Shown: positions 33,001-45,600, counted from the stretch's first letter. The stretch: 64,000 bases of DNA from Anaeramoeba flamelloides (GCA_027625915.1 JANTQA010000057.1:3038001-3102000); one strand, 5' to 3'. Translations and numbers: made by a program. The notes: generated by a model not told the origin, from the sequence alone.

Positions 33001-36000
33001 AGTTTTTTTCAATTTTTATCAAAAGATCCTGGTTGTTTGTTGAACCAAAATAGTGAATCAAGAGTTTATTTTAACAATATTCTAATCAAATTTAGATATT
33101 TATATCCATTAAAACAAATTCTTTAAAAAAAGCATTATACCCTGTATTAAGATATATGCTTGCTTCAATATTATTTAATTTTATATTTACTTTGATCGTC
33201 CAAAAAACATTCAATTTGTAAAATTTTCATTTTTAAATTGCTTTCTCTTCCAAAAATGTTTTGAAAATGAATTTTAATTCAAATTAATAGTTAACTCATC
33301 TAATTTGGGATTGTTTAAAGTAAATCAAAAAATTTTCGGATTCTTCTTCAGAAACATAGTTTCTTTGGATAGTTTTATTTGGTTGTAAAATGGTAATTTT
33401 ACCAGGTTAATTGTGAAAAAAGTAATTATTTATAAATTTTACTTTGCTTTTTTTTAATCATGTTTTTTTTTTTTTTCATTAAATTAAACATTTAGAAGTT
33501 GTTTTTTGTTTTTCATTAATCCAATTTATTTTCCTTTAATATTTGAAACAAAATTCTTTATTTATACCATATTTTGATGAAATTATTTAAATAATCAATT
33601 ATAATAAGAAATTCTCTCAAAAAATTATTACAATTAAAAAATAAATAAATCTTAATATGGTTGTGGTTTTGTATGTGTTATATATATATATATATATATA
33701 TTAATGATGTAATAAGGTTTTTATCCCCTTAAAAGGTAAGAAAACACAAAAGAAATAAAGCTTACAAAATATACTTTTGTTGAAGATTTTTTTCATTCTT
33801 GTATTCATCAAGTTTATTTAGAATGGTGATCCTTTTATGTTCGGTTGTCAGAAAGAAAAGATTTGTTCAAAATATACATCTTCTCTAGTCTATTTTTTAT
33901 TAATTTACTCTTTTTTTATTTGCAAAGACCGATCAGATCAGATTTTGAGTTGTTAAAAAACCTTTTTTAATAAAACCAAAAATTTAATAAAAAAAAATTT
34001 TCTGAAAATTAAAAATTTTTCAGATTCGACTAAACTCCAATTCAAAATTGTTAACACCCCAAAATTCATTAATTTTGAAAAAAAAAATCTTATTTATTTT
34101 ATTGATGGAAGAAGTCTAAATTATACTCTAAATTCCCTTTAACTTAAATTCCTAAAAGAAAAAAATAAGAGTAAAATCCGAGATTTCACTATGTTCAAGG
34201 AAAAAACAAAACCCAAATTTTTTTATGTCTAAAAAGCAAAAGAAAAAAATTGAACAGAAAAAAGGAAAAAAGAAAACGAAAAAAAAAAAAGAAATGTAAA
34301 AAGGGTTTATAAGAAGCAATTGGTTAAAAATCCAAAAAAAAAAAAAACTAATGCTATCTTTATTTAAGGACTTACAAAATCACAGCCATGATACTTTTGG
34401 TTTAGTTAATATTTTTATAATTGATCCTGAATGTTCACTTGGGGATCGTTGTTTAAGTTGTTGTAATTTCTTTTTTTGATCTTATTTGCTTTAAATCTTT
34501 ATTCATTTTTAGGCTTTGCTTTTTTTGTTTATTATTTTTAAGTTACTCATACTTTTGTGTTCCAGTGTCTAGGTATTAGCAAGTAACCACTTGATCTTTT
34601 TCCTTTGTAACTCTTCTTCCCAATAATAAGAAAGATTCAGCCAGGGGAAAAATGGAAAAAAATCAAAAATAATTTGTTTTGAAGATCACTTTTATATATT
34701 CAACAAAAACTTGTCGACTTTTAAATCGATATCTTTAATAAAAAAAACTTGATTCATATTATGATTTGGTAATTCTGAAAAATTAAAAAAATTTAAAAAA
34801 AAATATTATTTTTAAAATGATCATTTTTTCTCTTCACATTAAGTTAATTGGAATTAATTTTTAGGTAGAATTGACTTTTTTCATGAACAAATAAATTTTT
34901 GCGAAAAAGAAAGTTATTCGCAAAATAAATGTAATTTAAAGGCAAGAATTTCATTATCATGTATTCTAGAATTTTAGATCAAAAAGACTATTGTCCATTT
35001 TTTATTGAAATTGATATTGTCTTTTTTTGAATAAAATACGAGATGTTAAATTTTTTTCTAATTTTCCAAAGATTTTGATGAACATATTTTAAAATACAAA
35101 CGATAAATTCTAATTCAATTATAAGTAATATCTCTTTTAATTTTAGATTTCACGTTTACAAATAGAAATACTTACAAAGAGAGAATATTATTTGAAATAT
35201 AATGCCTCACTTTTTTGGAAATAACTTTTAGTAAAAATACGTAAAAAAATTTCAAAAATTATATCTTATAATGCTATTTTATTATTATTTATTGTAAAAA
35301 TATCAGAAATTTCATTGGCCAATCACCACGAGGGACTGGTAAAACTATTGCCTTATCTTTATCAATGCTTTCCATAGTTAATCCACAATATCATTATCCA
35401 CAAGCTTTATGTGTATGTCCATCTGATGAAGTTGTCTTTCAGGTTCAAGAAGTTATTGAATCTTTTAAAAGTTTCCACAATATTAAAGTATTTTTTGCAT
35501 TTAAAGGTTTTCTAGAAGAATTAAGAGGGGGTGATACAAATTTAACTCAACAAATAATTATTGGAACACCCAGTACGATTTCACAATGCATGAAACAAAT
35601 GAATTTAAAGGTTCAACAAATACAAATGATGATTTTAAACGAACCTCTTAGTTATATGAACAATTTTATTATGGGAAAGATCTTTTCTCAAATCAACAAA
35701 AATATACAAATCTCTGTTTTTACAACAAAATTAACAAAGGAATTAAGGAATTATATTTCGTATCATATTCCAGACCCAATAATCAAAATATTTTATAGAG
35801 ACAAATTATCAATTCAAAATATTTTAAATTTATATATTCAACTTGAAAACAACAATAAAAAAACAAAATTCTTATGTGAATTCTTTTTATTATTAAAAAA
35901 TATCGATCAAGCAATAATTTTTGTAAAACAAGAAAATATAGCTTATTTACTTCAAGAAAAACTACAAGAGAATGGTAATGTTTTTTTTCTTACTATTTTT

Positions 36001-38426
36001 TTCTTTATTATTTCTATTAATTTAAATAAAAAAATGAAGTGAAATAGAATACATATTTTATTTTCTTCAAAAAGAAAAAAAAAAAAAAAACAATCGGTTT
36101 TGTGGGAATGGATTCATAATTCAATTACACTTCGACTTGAAATTTCCTCTTTAACAAGAATAATAATAAAAAAATATAAATCAACAAATGCTCAAAATCT
36201 AAATTTTAGGGTATTATTTTTGGTTGAAAAAGATTATAACTATATTAAAAATTAATCATTTCCAAATTGTAGAAACCAAAACATGAAAAACGTACCTCTA
36301 AAAATAGTGATTTGTTGACTTAAATAAATCAGTTTGGGATGAATTTATAAAAAATTGATAATTTTTACTTTTTGAAAATCATATTATTTATAATTTAAAC
36401 TAATATTTAAGATTCGAAATATTAATTAAATTTTAAATAAGAATATAAATTCGAAAATCCTTCTTTAGCTAAATATTTAATAATAATAACTTTTAATTGT
36501 ATTTTTTGAATTAATATCAAAAAATGAATAAAATTAATAAAAATTATTGTATTTGTTTGAATAAATCTGTGAAATGCTGTATCTATGATGAATCGTCTTT
36601 GATGTTTGTATAAAATTACTGATATTTATTAATAAATGTATTTACTTTTTAATTTTTTCTATTAAATTTCAAAAAAAAAAAAAAAAAATGATAACTTGGA
36701 GATAATAATAAACATGACCACTTAGTTCATAGGATTAAATGTATACCTAAAATGTCCAATTATTTTCTAATCTTGGGCATTTTTAATATTTTCATATAGC
36801 TTTATTTCATTAATAGTATTTTTTATCAAAATTATCATTTAATTTTTTTTAATAAAGTGAATTTGGTAAATTAATTTTTATAAGAAGAATATTTAATTTA
36901 ATGAAAAGTATTTCATTAGTTTTTTTAAAATCAAATAATTATTGATTTATGTTTAGTCATTTATTATTAGATATACAAATCATTTTTTTTTTAACAAAAT
37001 TAAATAATAAAAAAATTTATAAAAATATTAATTTTCATTTCTTTGATTGTTTTAAGGATGAACTTTCCAAATGAATTCTGAACATAAAACTACAAAATCC
37101 ATTTTTTATTTTGGTAAAGGTGAATAAAATCTTTCATAAGCAGATTATAATAAATTATTTTTCTGAACAAATGATTTTTATTGGCATTTTTTTGGTTTTT
37201 ATTTTTTGTTCAACCTCAAGTCAATCACTTACCAAGCACTTACAAATTCACCCCATGAAGATATTTATTCAATTATTTTTTACAAACAAGTCGGTTATTG
37301 TGACAAAAGTGTCAATAACCCGATAAAATTCGATAATTGTACTCATAAATCAATACTGCTCTTCATTTATATTTTTTCAGGTTTTTAATTTATAATAGAG
37401 CAAGCAATAAAATCAAAAAAAAAACTCAAATCAATATTATTTTTTCGAAAAAGAAATTTCTTTTAGTATTTTAATAAACGATCTTATTCGCTTTAACCAA
37501 AATGAAATGATGGCTTTTCTAGTTGTATGTTCAGAATTCATTTGTAATGTGTCTGAAGGATTCATTGGGAATGTACCTCCTGAATTGATCATTATTTTAA
37601 TATTCAAATTGTCATAATTTAAATTATGAAGTAATCGATTATTCACTTCTTTTTTGAAAAAAAAAATCACCCTATCTTGTTTTTTTTTTTTTTTGAAAGA
37701 AATTAAAATAAATCTATTTTACTTCATTTAACAAATAATATATATTTTTATATTCTTTATGAATATAGTAATTTAAAAAAATGTGATGAAAAATATTTTA
37801 AATCTATTCCCAATTTAATACTGTTGTAGTTTAAAAGTTGTTTTATTTCAACTTTTAAAAATTTTTAGGATATTAATTTTTTCAAATAACTGCAATGTTT
37901 GTTTTATAAATACTATTGTTTTTTTTATTCTTAAATTTATTTATTTTTTTTTCATTAACTAAATCTAAAAATTTATTTTATATTTCAAAATAACAAATTT
38001 AAAAATAATAAAATAGGATTAAAATCATTTGTGCTTTTGGGTAATGTTGAGCCTCGAGATAAAAAACAAATTATGCACAATTTTAGAAAAAAAGAAAAAA
38101 AAATATTAATTGTCGACAATATTCTTTCCGAGGGTATCGATATGCTATCAGTTTCATTAATAATCAATTATGACATTCCAATAAATGAAGAAAAAACACC
38201 CGATTATAAATTATATTTAAATAGGATTGGTAAAAGTAAACGATTTTCCAATAGAAGAGTGGCACTCAATCTGGTTAGCGATGAAAATTCATTAAAGAAT
38301 TTACTAAAAATAAAAAAATATTATAAAAGTGATAAGTTTGTAGAAATTAAAAAAAAAAATTTAGAAAATTTAAAGGAAACTCTTGATTCATATTTTTTAG
38401 AAACTAAACAGAACAAAAAAAATTAA
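30028..38426 (+). CDS. DDX19/Dbp5-like DEAD-box protein, RG-rich, probably inactive
   Basis: DDX19/Dbp5 is an ATP-dependent RNA remodeller at the nuclear pore. The exons I infer are 30028-31229, 35307-35974 and 38017-38426 (introns 4077 and 2042 bp, GT...AG; phases 2 and 1 fit), giving 759 residues. The start is the ATG of MSKVKNNNQ. Residues 30-100 are acidic; about 160-330 are RG/RGG repeats mixed with YQDQYQRG units, likely RNA-binding. Helicase core: IQ of the Q motif (390); motif I SPRGTGKT (407-414, intact); then SMLSIVNPQYHYPQALCVCP, which places it with DDX19; IIIGTPST; motif II LNEPL (511-515) for LDEAD; TTK (540-542) for SAT; SEGID (661-665) for ARGID; NRIGKSKRF (692-700) for HRIGRTGRF. 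Across the second splice the length matches human DDX19 exactly. ATP binding may persist but hydrolysis and unwinding are doubtful (inference). The frame is open, so it may be a maintained pseudoenzyme. Residue 759 versus about 480 in human reflects the N-terminal extension. Confidence 0.82.
31848..33140 (+). repeat. 1.1-kb dispersed repeat, copy A, in DEAD-box intron 1
   Basis: This aligns along its whole length with 56508-57640 in the same orientation. Shared blocks include GGAATTGTTGATCAATAAA, TTAATTTGGAATTGAAT, ATTTAACAAGGTTAAAAAA, CGAAATGTTTTGAAATAC, GTTTTAAAAATTGTTTT and AAAATAGTGAATTAAGAGTT-like sequence. Copy A also holds a family-2 retroposon with its duplication. No conserved protein frame; it is probably a noncoding mobile element or a segmental duplicate. 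Confidence 0.75.
32279..32468 (+). mobile_element. Short retroposon family 2 with perfect 16-bp target duplication
   Basis: The body is 32295-32452 (158 bp), flanked by identical TATTTAGTGGAGAGTA at 32279-32294 and 32453-32468. It starts GGCTTTATTGGTAAGG and ends TTTAGTTTTCTGTA. The unoccupied homologous site exists in repeat copy B near 56950 (TTATTGAGTTTAGAGCTGAG). The 5' part (TTGGTAAGG, then GTGCTCGAGAGC) loosely recalls a tRNA-Leu/Ser head, but no good B-box is seen. No poly(A) tail. Confidence 0.85.
33790..34085 (+). repeat. Dispersed repeat shared with 63590-63830
   Basis: Shared blocks in the same order: AGTTTATTT(A/G)(A/G)AATGGTGATC, CAAAATATACA, CTATTTTTTATT, TTTAATAAAACC/CTCAAAAATTTAAT. 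Near 34040-34085 it runs into the first 50 bp of repeat R3 (CTCCAATTCAAAATTGTTAA). Class unknown; it lies in intron 1 of the DEAD-box gene. Confidence 0.5.
34437..34690 (-). repeat. Partial inverse copy of the 730-bp element
   Basis: The reverse complement contains ATTGGGAAGAAGAGTTACAA, AAAAGTATGAGTAACTT, AATAATAAACAAA and GTGAACATTCAGGATCAATT, matching 22615-22830. It is inserted in intron 1 of the DEAD-box gene. Confidence 0.6.
37058..37670. repeat. Inverted pair of coding-like fragments in DEAD-box intron 2
   Basis: The plus strand at 37068 reads QMNSEHKTTKSIFYF; the minus strand at about 37545 reads QMNSEHTTRKAIISFW. The DNA around AAATGAATTCTGAACATA is shared between the two as inverted copies. 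Both are short decayed frames that match no family I know, and lie inside the 2-kb intron 2. They may be remnants of a gene or mobile element inserted twice. Confidence 0.4.
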
Positions 38427-39379
38427 AAAATTTTTTTAATTATTTTTTAAAATAATAATAATTATGATCAAAGTTATTTAAATGATAAGGATGTAATAAA
38501 ATATAAGAATAATTGATCGAAAAATAAAAAAATTGTTTTTAAATTAAAACTAATTTTTTAACTTTTTCAAAAAAATTAGAATGGTAGGATATATAATTGG
38601 AGTTATTATAAATAAAAGTTAATTAAATTTTATAAAAAAAAAAAAAAAAAAGGTAGCTATTTTAAGAATATTTCATTCTTAAAATTCTCGTTTTTAGTTA
38701 AAAAAAATAAATTTGATCATACATTTTATTTATTCAAGGTATTTATTTTATTTTTTTTGATTTTTATTAATTTTAGAGAGATAAAAAAAATAAAAGTGCA
38801 GAAATATTTACAATTCTTTAGAGAGAAAATTAAGATTAAAATTAATAAAACTTAAAATTAAATATTAGAAAGAAGGATCGAAGTTTTTACAGGTGATCTC
38901 TAAAAAAAAATTCTTTTTTTTTTTTTTTATTGAGAAGGAAGTATAAATTACAATATAGGTGTCCTTTTAATTAAATCCCCTTTCATGAATTTAAGCATAA
39001 AATCATATATTTCAAGATTATTGATTAATGAAAATAATGTTAAACTATCATATTTTACAATTATTTCATTAAAATTTATTTCTTTGAATTTGTTTCAGAA
39101 AAATCAAACAATCTTTTGTATCTGAAGAGCGGACACATAAAAAGTTATCAATATTTTCTATTGTTTTCTTTATGTTCATATTTTAGACATTAAGTACAAA
39201 ATTTAAGTGAGTTTTTATTGATTAAATAGAAGTGTCTATTTAAGCAGTTAGTAAATGTTCTGAATTTTAGAATAGTTGAATTTGAAGGAAAACTTTTTAT
39301 ATTTTTGATTCTTAAATATTTGGTTTTGGTTTTTAATTATTTAAAAATATTCTTGTATAGTGTTTTCAACCGTTTTCAG

Positions 39380-40030
39380 GTGCTGTAGAGTACTGTAGAG
39401 TTGTCTAGTGTTTTTTTTTTATTTTAGAAAATCAAAGGAAAATTTTTGAAATTGTCTTTTTTTTTCTGGGATTAATAAAAATCTCCTAAATGCAATTTTC
39501 CAGAATTCAAAAGAAGTGAGATAAATCTTTGATTTTACTTAATTATTTTAAATATTGTAAAAGTTAATTGGGGTTTTATTGTGTTTTTCTGTTTTATTTG
39601 TTAAGTATTCTAGGTTTTTTTGAGGTTTTCTATTTTATTTCTGAAATGTTCTAGGTTTTCTTTAGGTTTTCTGTTTTATTTATTAAATCTATTAATTTTC
39701 GTTAGGTTTTTTTGAGTTTTCTATTTATTTAGAAAATCAATAGATTTTCGTTAGGTTTTTTTTTTACTTTTTGAAATAAACCGAAAATTTATTAAAATTT
39801 TCTGTTTATTTCAAAAAGTAAAAAAAACCTAGAACACTTCACAAATAAAATAGAAAACCTCGAAAAAAACTAGAATACTTCACAAATAAATAGAAAACTC
39901 AAAAAAACCTAACAAAAATCTATTTATAATACAAATAAACAGAAAAATCAAGAAAACCTAAGTAGGGTTTTTTTTTAATTTCAGAAATAAATTGAAATTT
40001 TCTTAAATTTTCCGTTAATTTTTGAAATTA
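39380..40030. repeat. Fold-back repeat cluster, inserted in the LINE remnant
   Basis: Repeated AGGTTTTTTTGAGGTTTTCT and TCTGTTTTATTT modules on the left face their complements on the right, around a central palindrome (39753-39831: AAATAAACCGAAAATTT against AAATTTTCTGTTTATTT). A second hairpin (about 39496-39562) starts TTTTCCAGAATTCAAAAG. Same modules as 3122-3330. The whole can fold into a long hairpin. Confidence 0.7.
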
Positions 40031-40959
40031 ATAAAAAAATAAGGAAATTTACAATGGTAGAATTCTATACTTCATTGTAATTATAATTATAAATTTTCTT
40101 ATTTAAAAGTTATTAATTCTTTGAATCCCAATTAATAGTATTGTTTATTCGTTGGTTAAATTTAATTCATTTATCCAGATAAGGTAGAGATGACTTATTT
40201 AATTGATCTTTGAATTTATATTTTTTCTATTAATTCAAATTACCAAATTTTCAAATTTAACTTATGTTAAATTAATTAGAATAGGTTTATTTCGGTTTAT
40301 TTTACATATTTTAATAATAAATGTATTAATTCAAGAGTTTGAATATTTTAGGGTTTCAATTTTATTGTTATATGTTTCTAACACATCTGTTAATTAACTT
40401 TAATATAAAAGATTTAAATAATCTAATTTTTAAACTATTATTCCGAGAATTGTTATTAAAGAATTATTTACTAATGTTATATGTTACTTTTTTTTTTTTT
40501 TTAAATATACTATATGTGAAATTTTATCAAACAAAATACCCAAAAATTTAATTTTTTAAAATCTTCCAATATAACTTTTTTCTATTTTTCTGGTTTTATT
40601 CCAAATTGGGGAATCGTTTGAGATATTAATATTAATTTTTTATTTATTTGATTTATTATTCTTTTATAATTAAAATTAAATCATCTGCAAGTATTTTATG
40701 ATGATTTGTTAATGGTATTATTATTAATAAAAGAAAATGTGAAACATAAGTGAATATTAGGTGTGCTAAGGCATCCCCTTGGAATATGCCAATTCTCTCT
40801 CCTTGATAATATTTTAAGTAAAAAATTTAGTTAATTATATTAAAATGAAACTTTTTTATTGTTTTTCTAATTATTTTAAAATTAATTGAATCAAAAATTC
40901 TGCTATATCAATCATTATAATTTTTTTTTTTTATTGTTTTCATTTTTTGATTTTATTTG

Positions 40960-40961
<2 letters not shown>

Positions 40962-41001
<40 letters not shown>
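40962..41001. repeat. (AT)n microsatellite
   Basis: About 20 AT units. Similar shorter tracts occur at 33678-33700 and 61940-61964. Confidence 0.9.
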
Positions 41002-41005
<4 letters not shown>

Positions 41006-42227
41006 GATTTTAAGACTCTAATTGAGTATCATATTTTTCATAAAACAAAATTATGATTTATGAATAAATTCCTAACAAATTTCAATTAGTTTATATAGTA
41101 TTATAAGAAATAATCTTAGTAGACTTTGATTAATTGAAATTGGTCTATAATTTAATACTACTCCTTCGTCTCTTTTTTTATGAATAAATGGAATTGCTTT
41201 TTTTTTTTTTGATAAATTCAATATTTTTATCATTAGGAGTAATCAGCTATTTATTAAATATATTTTGGGTTGTAATTAATAATATTTTATAATTTGAGTT
41301 TTAAATTTGTCCCAAAATTAAATTCTTATTATTTCATTCACTTTCATTAATAAATTTTAAATTCTCAATTTCATGAAATCCTTTAACTTCCATCTTTTTT
41401 AAATATTTAATTGTATTACAAATTTTTTCAATTGGAAAAGAAATATCGATTTAAAACTCTTTTAAATTATTTATTTTGAGATTTTTTAGGTGTTTTTAAA
41501 TATTTTTACTTGGTTCAATAGAATTTTTTTCAATATTAAAAAAATAATCATCATCATACTCTTATTGTTTCAAATCATTTTATGTTTTTTTTTTTGGACA
41601 GTATTAAATTAATTTTGTTTTCCAAAAATTTAGATTTTCAATTTATTTCAAGTTTATTTTGTCAATAAATACTTTATGGGTTTCATAATTTTTATTTTTT
41701 TTTGGTATTTCCCAAGATTTTTTATTTTTACAAATTTATCTTTTGAAAAAAAAAAAGACAAGAAAAAAATAAAAAAAAATAATTATAGAAAAAGAAAAAG
41801 AAAAACAAAATTTTGAAAAAGAAATAAGGAAAAATTGAAAAAATAAGAAATAATTTTAATCTAAAATTTGAAATTGGTTGTAGATAAGAATATGAAAAAA
41901 GGTCAACAATTCCACTTACAATGGCATTATAACGTGAATCAACATTTTTGAAAAATATTTTGATAGAAAATTTTTTTAGCTGTGTTGGAATAGTTAAAAG
42001 TGTAAAATTTATGATGGTATTTCAATTCAGTATATAATATTGTGAAATCTCAAAACAATTTGCAAATTATTTAAATATTTTATTATTTTGAAAATAAAAA
42101 ATTTTTTTTCAAATTTTCAACTAAATTCCAAATTTTGGAAACATTTTTAATAACTAAAATTAATGAGATATAACAATTTCCTTAAATTTAAAAAATAATT
42201 TTGATTTTTTAAAAAACTTATAAAAAT

Positions 42228-42425
42228 CATTTTTTCATTTTTGTTTTTGTTTTTTGTATTCATTTCATTTTTTCAGTTTCTAATTGCATTTGGTTAGATC
42301 TGAAAATTTTTTTTTCAATGGTTGATTGAAGTTATAGTAGAGTTCTTTCAAATAGAAAAATCACATACAATTAGTTGGTGGTATCTAACCTTGTGGTCGA
42401 TCAAAAATTATTAGTGAATTTGAGG
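42228..42425 (-). repeat. R3 repeat, partial inverse copy
   Basis: The reverse complement matches the middle of 21345-21885: ATTTTTGATCGACCACAAGG, GGTTAGATACCACCAACTAA and AATGAAAACAAAAAC-like blocks. It lies just downstream of SPT16. Confidence 0.6.
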
Positions 42426-42688
42426 AAATTTAAGAATATATTCTTTTGATGTGCTTACTCCAAAATAATGAAACTATTTTTTTTTTAATCTTTAACTTGT
42501 GTAAAAAAACGTTCAATAAAAAAATTAAAAAAAAAACTTTGTAATTATTAAAAATAAATAATTAAAATTGTTTGTTTTATTTATTTAAAAAATGATGATA
42601 AATAAAAAAAATAAAAAAACTGGATAATGAATTTTTAAAAATTAAGATAAATAAAATCTTTTCAAGATAATAAATAAAAATCTATTAA

Positions 42689-45600
42689 TTAGTCTTCATC
42701 GTCTTGTGAGGTTAATGAATCTAATGTTTCTTCAGAAATTTCATCTGAGAAATTGTCTTCGTCATCATCTGAATCTGAAGGTTCGTTAAATTCTTCAGAA
42801 TCTTCATCTGATCCTGGTGGGCTGAATTCGGATTCCTCCTCTTCGTCGTTGTCTGAATCGGGGTCGCCGAACCTGTTACTAAGAACGGACCAACCACCAT
42901 CTTTAACAAATTGTTTTGGGTCATCTCTAATAATTTTCATTACCATTGTCCAATTCAATGCTGCCTTCCCAGAATAATAAGGGATTTCTGATTTATCAAG
43001 CCACATTTGGATGTTTTCGTGGAATGATTTTGGAATTAAATTGATGTGCAAAGGTGTAGTTGTATAATCTTTAAATACAAATATCAAATCAAAATTTTTT
43101 AGCCCGAAGGACATTCTTTGGAAATAGGCGATTTCCACTTCATCGATCGTAATAACCGTTGTTGGCCATGAAGATAATTGTACCAGGCAGGATAAGGTGG
43201 GCCTAAAAGTTACTTGGTATCTAGACACAACACCGGTAAATTCAAGTTCGTTATAGGGGATATCGAATTCCAATGACTCGACCTTTTCTTCAATTTTGGA
43301 AACAAAATTTTGGAACACTTGGTTTATTCTTTTTTTAAGCGCCTTTTCTGCGCGATCTTCATTTTGGCCACCATAACGATCGCGCACATGGTACCTCGAG
43401 ATTTCTCTTGACTTTTCGACGACTTCGGTGTAAAATTGGACATCTCTCGTCTTTTTCTTACCAACAATAATTTCGAATTGCAAGTGGAAATGGATTAAGG
43501 TGATGGTATCCGAATCCCCACACGGTTGGAAAAATGCGTGTTTGATATTCTTATAAAGAATATCGATAATTTGGCCACGTCGAGAGGTGAAGCGGAACCC
43601 GTTCCGGTGTGCTTCGAGTGACCCAGAGGTCTTTCTGCCCAAGATTGTTGGTCTTAAAAACAAATCGCCCGCCAATCGTGGCACATTGCCTCTTGATAAA
43701 ATCAAATCCTCTTGTTTAACAATGGTCATTTTCATAAGCTTGTCTGTTTCCCGATTGGTAATCTTTTTTTTAATTTCCTTAATTACCCTCCACACTTCGT
43801 GGAAATGCTGAGGATCTGATGAACGGAATGTTAAATCCTTGACAAAAATGGAATTCATGTTTTCTTTGACAGCAATTGACTTCTTCCCAATATTCGATGG
43901 GTTGTTGAAATTGATACGTAAATAGACCACGTCGCCTTCGTCATTTTTGGTAATATTTTTAATGTATGAAATGTGGAAAGGCACGTGTTTACCATAAAGA
44001 GGTAAAAGAACAGTTTCGTGTTTCTTATCAACATAAATCCTATTCCTCCTTAAATGCTTAGGAATTTCCATTGCAGATTTATAAGACCTTAAAATTCCAA
44101 TTTTTTGCTTTCTTATTTCTTCAGAAATATTTTTATTACTTTTTTTTTTCAAAAATCTATTTTCAATTTCTTGTAATTTCTTTTCTTCTAATAACCTTTG
44201 ATGATCTTCTCTTTTTTTCAACTGCTCTGTGTATTCCTTTGTTCTTAATCTTTTTTCTAAAATCAAAGAAGAATCAACATCCATGTCTTCATTGCGGTTA
44301 TAATTATTGTCTCTGTTGCTGCTGTTCCTTCCCCCCCTTTCCTTTTCCTTTTCCTTTTCCTTTTCCTTTTCCTTTTCCTTTTCCTTATTAGAAGTGTTTT
44401 GCTGGTTATTAATTTTCCCATTTTGATTTTGGTTTGATTTTTTTTTATTTTTATCTGTAATTTGATAACTAATTTCAGATAGCGTTTTATTGCAGCCCAT
44501 CGTTAAATTTTGTAATGGTTTGTTTTCTTGAACAATATATGTGTCACTGATTAAGATTGAATATTTTTTTCCATTTTCATTCTTGTTGTCATTCTCATCT
44601 TTAGAAACTTTTAAATTATGTAACCCTAATCTCAAAACCAACGCCATCCCATTTTCAACTTTGACACCGGGATCAACATTGGGTGAGATCGTTAATTCTT
44701 TTGAATAAAATTCAATCCCTGTCACAAACCCAAAATTTGGTATCAAATGTAATTCTAATTCTGGCCTCTTCTGAGTAACCTCATTTACAATGTTTTTATA
44801 AATCTGTAAAAACGTTTTGCCAACAATTATTTCTTTTTCTAATTTGGTATATAAATTCTCCACAAATGAATAATTTTCTTCTTGCTGGCTGTTTGGATCA
44901 ATGAAAATGGTTCGAGTGGAATAGGACGGATACGAATCATAACTAATGCCGAGAGAACACAGAATGGTATCAGGTTGGATGTTACCCTCTGAGCTGGTAG
45001 ATGGGATCTCTAAATCATACTCTCCCCCTGATTGGATAACAGGCGTGAAGACTGATCCTACCAATTCTTCGTCACAGGTTACTTTAAATTGCTTCGCCTT
45101 AACCATTATTTGTTTAATCTTTTCAGAATAGTTAATATGTGAATATTTCCTGTTTTTATCAATAATCCTAATCAAGTTTGGGATCACAAACTTTGATAAG
45201 ACAGCTGTTGTTAATTTGCCAGATACTTCAAAATTTGTGATTTCTTTTGTGTCCTTAATTGAAAAAACTTTTGCCACCGTAAACGAAATGTCTTTAATTT
45301 GGAGATCTTGTTCTTTTTTTGTCTCTAAAATTTCATTAAAGTGTGTAACAAATGTTCCTTCCCATTTCTCGTTGGGAAACATTCCAAAATTAATTTTTTC
45401 ATTTCTTTTTGTTTTTATTATAGTTTTTTGTTTTTTATTTTGTTTGGGTTTTTGTTTTTTTATATTGTTTAGGTTTTTGTTTTTTATTTTTATTATAGTT
45501 TTTGTTTTTGTTATTTTAAAAAAAATAAAAAGGTTTTTTAGTTTTGGTTTTTTTTTTGTTTTGTTTTTTTCTGTTTTTGGTTTTTTTTGGTGCAAAAATG

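Larger units (their letters stand above)
38940..41650 (-). mobile_element. Decayed long LINE remnant, reverse transcriptase and zinc finger
   Basis: Pieces of a non-LTR reverse transcriptase appear in order on the minus strand: IPFIHKKRDEGVVLNYRPIS (about 41200-41135), IDIAEFFDSINFKII (about 40905), YYQGERIGIFQGDALAHLIF (about 40820-40760), ILADDLILI with the ADD catalytic pair (about 40690) and, near 39280-39190, FRTFTNCLNRHFYLINKN followed by FCT, resembling the zinc-finger region of the LINE at 1573 (FTNYLNRYSYVMNEDKSKFC). Many stops and frame changes are present. A fold-back repeat (39380-40030) is inserted between the thumb and finger parts. Confidence 0.72.

Noticed and set aside
45405-45595. 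Lysine-rich 64-residue N-terminal extension of SPT16 (MHQKKPKTEKNK...)
   Set aside because: A GTAAGT donor at 45989 and an acceptor at 45406-45405 join the true N-lobe at 45990-46366 in frame; the extension is intron read-through.
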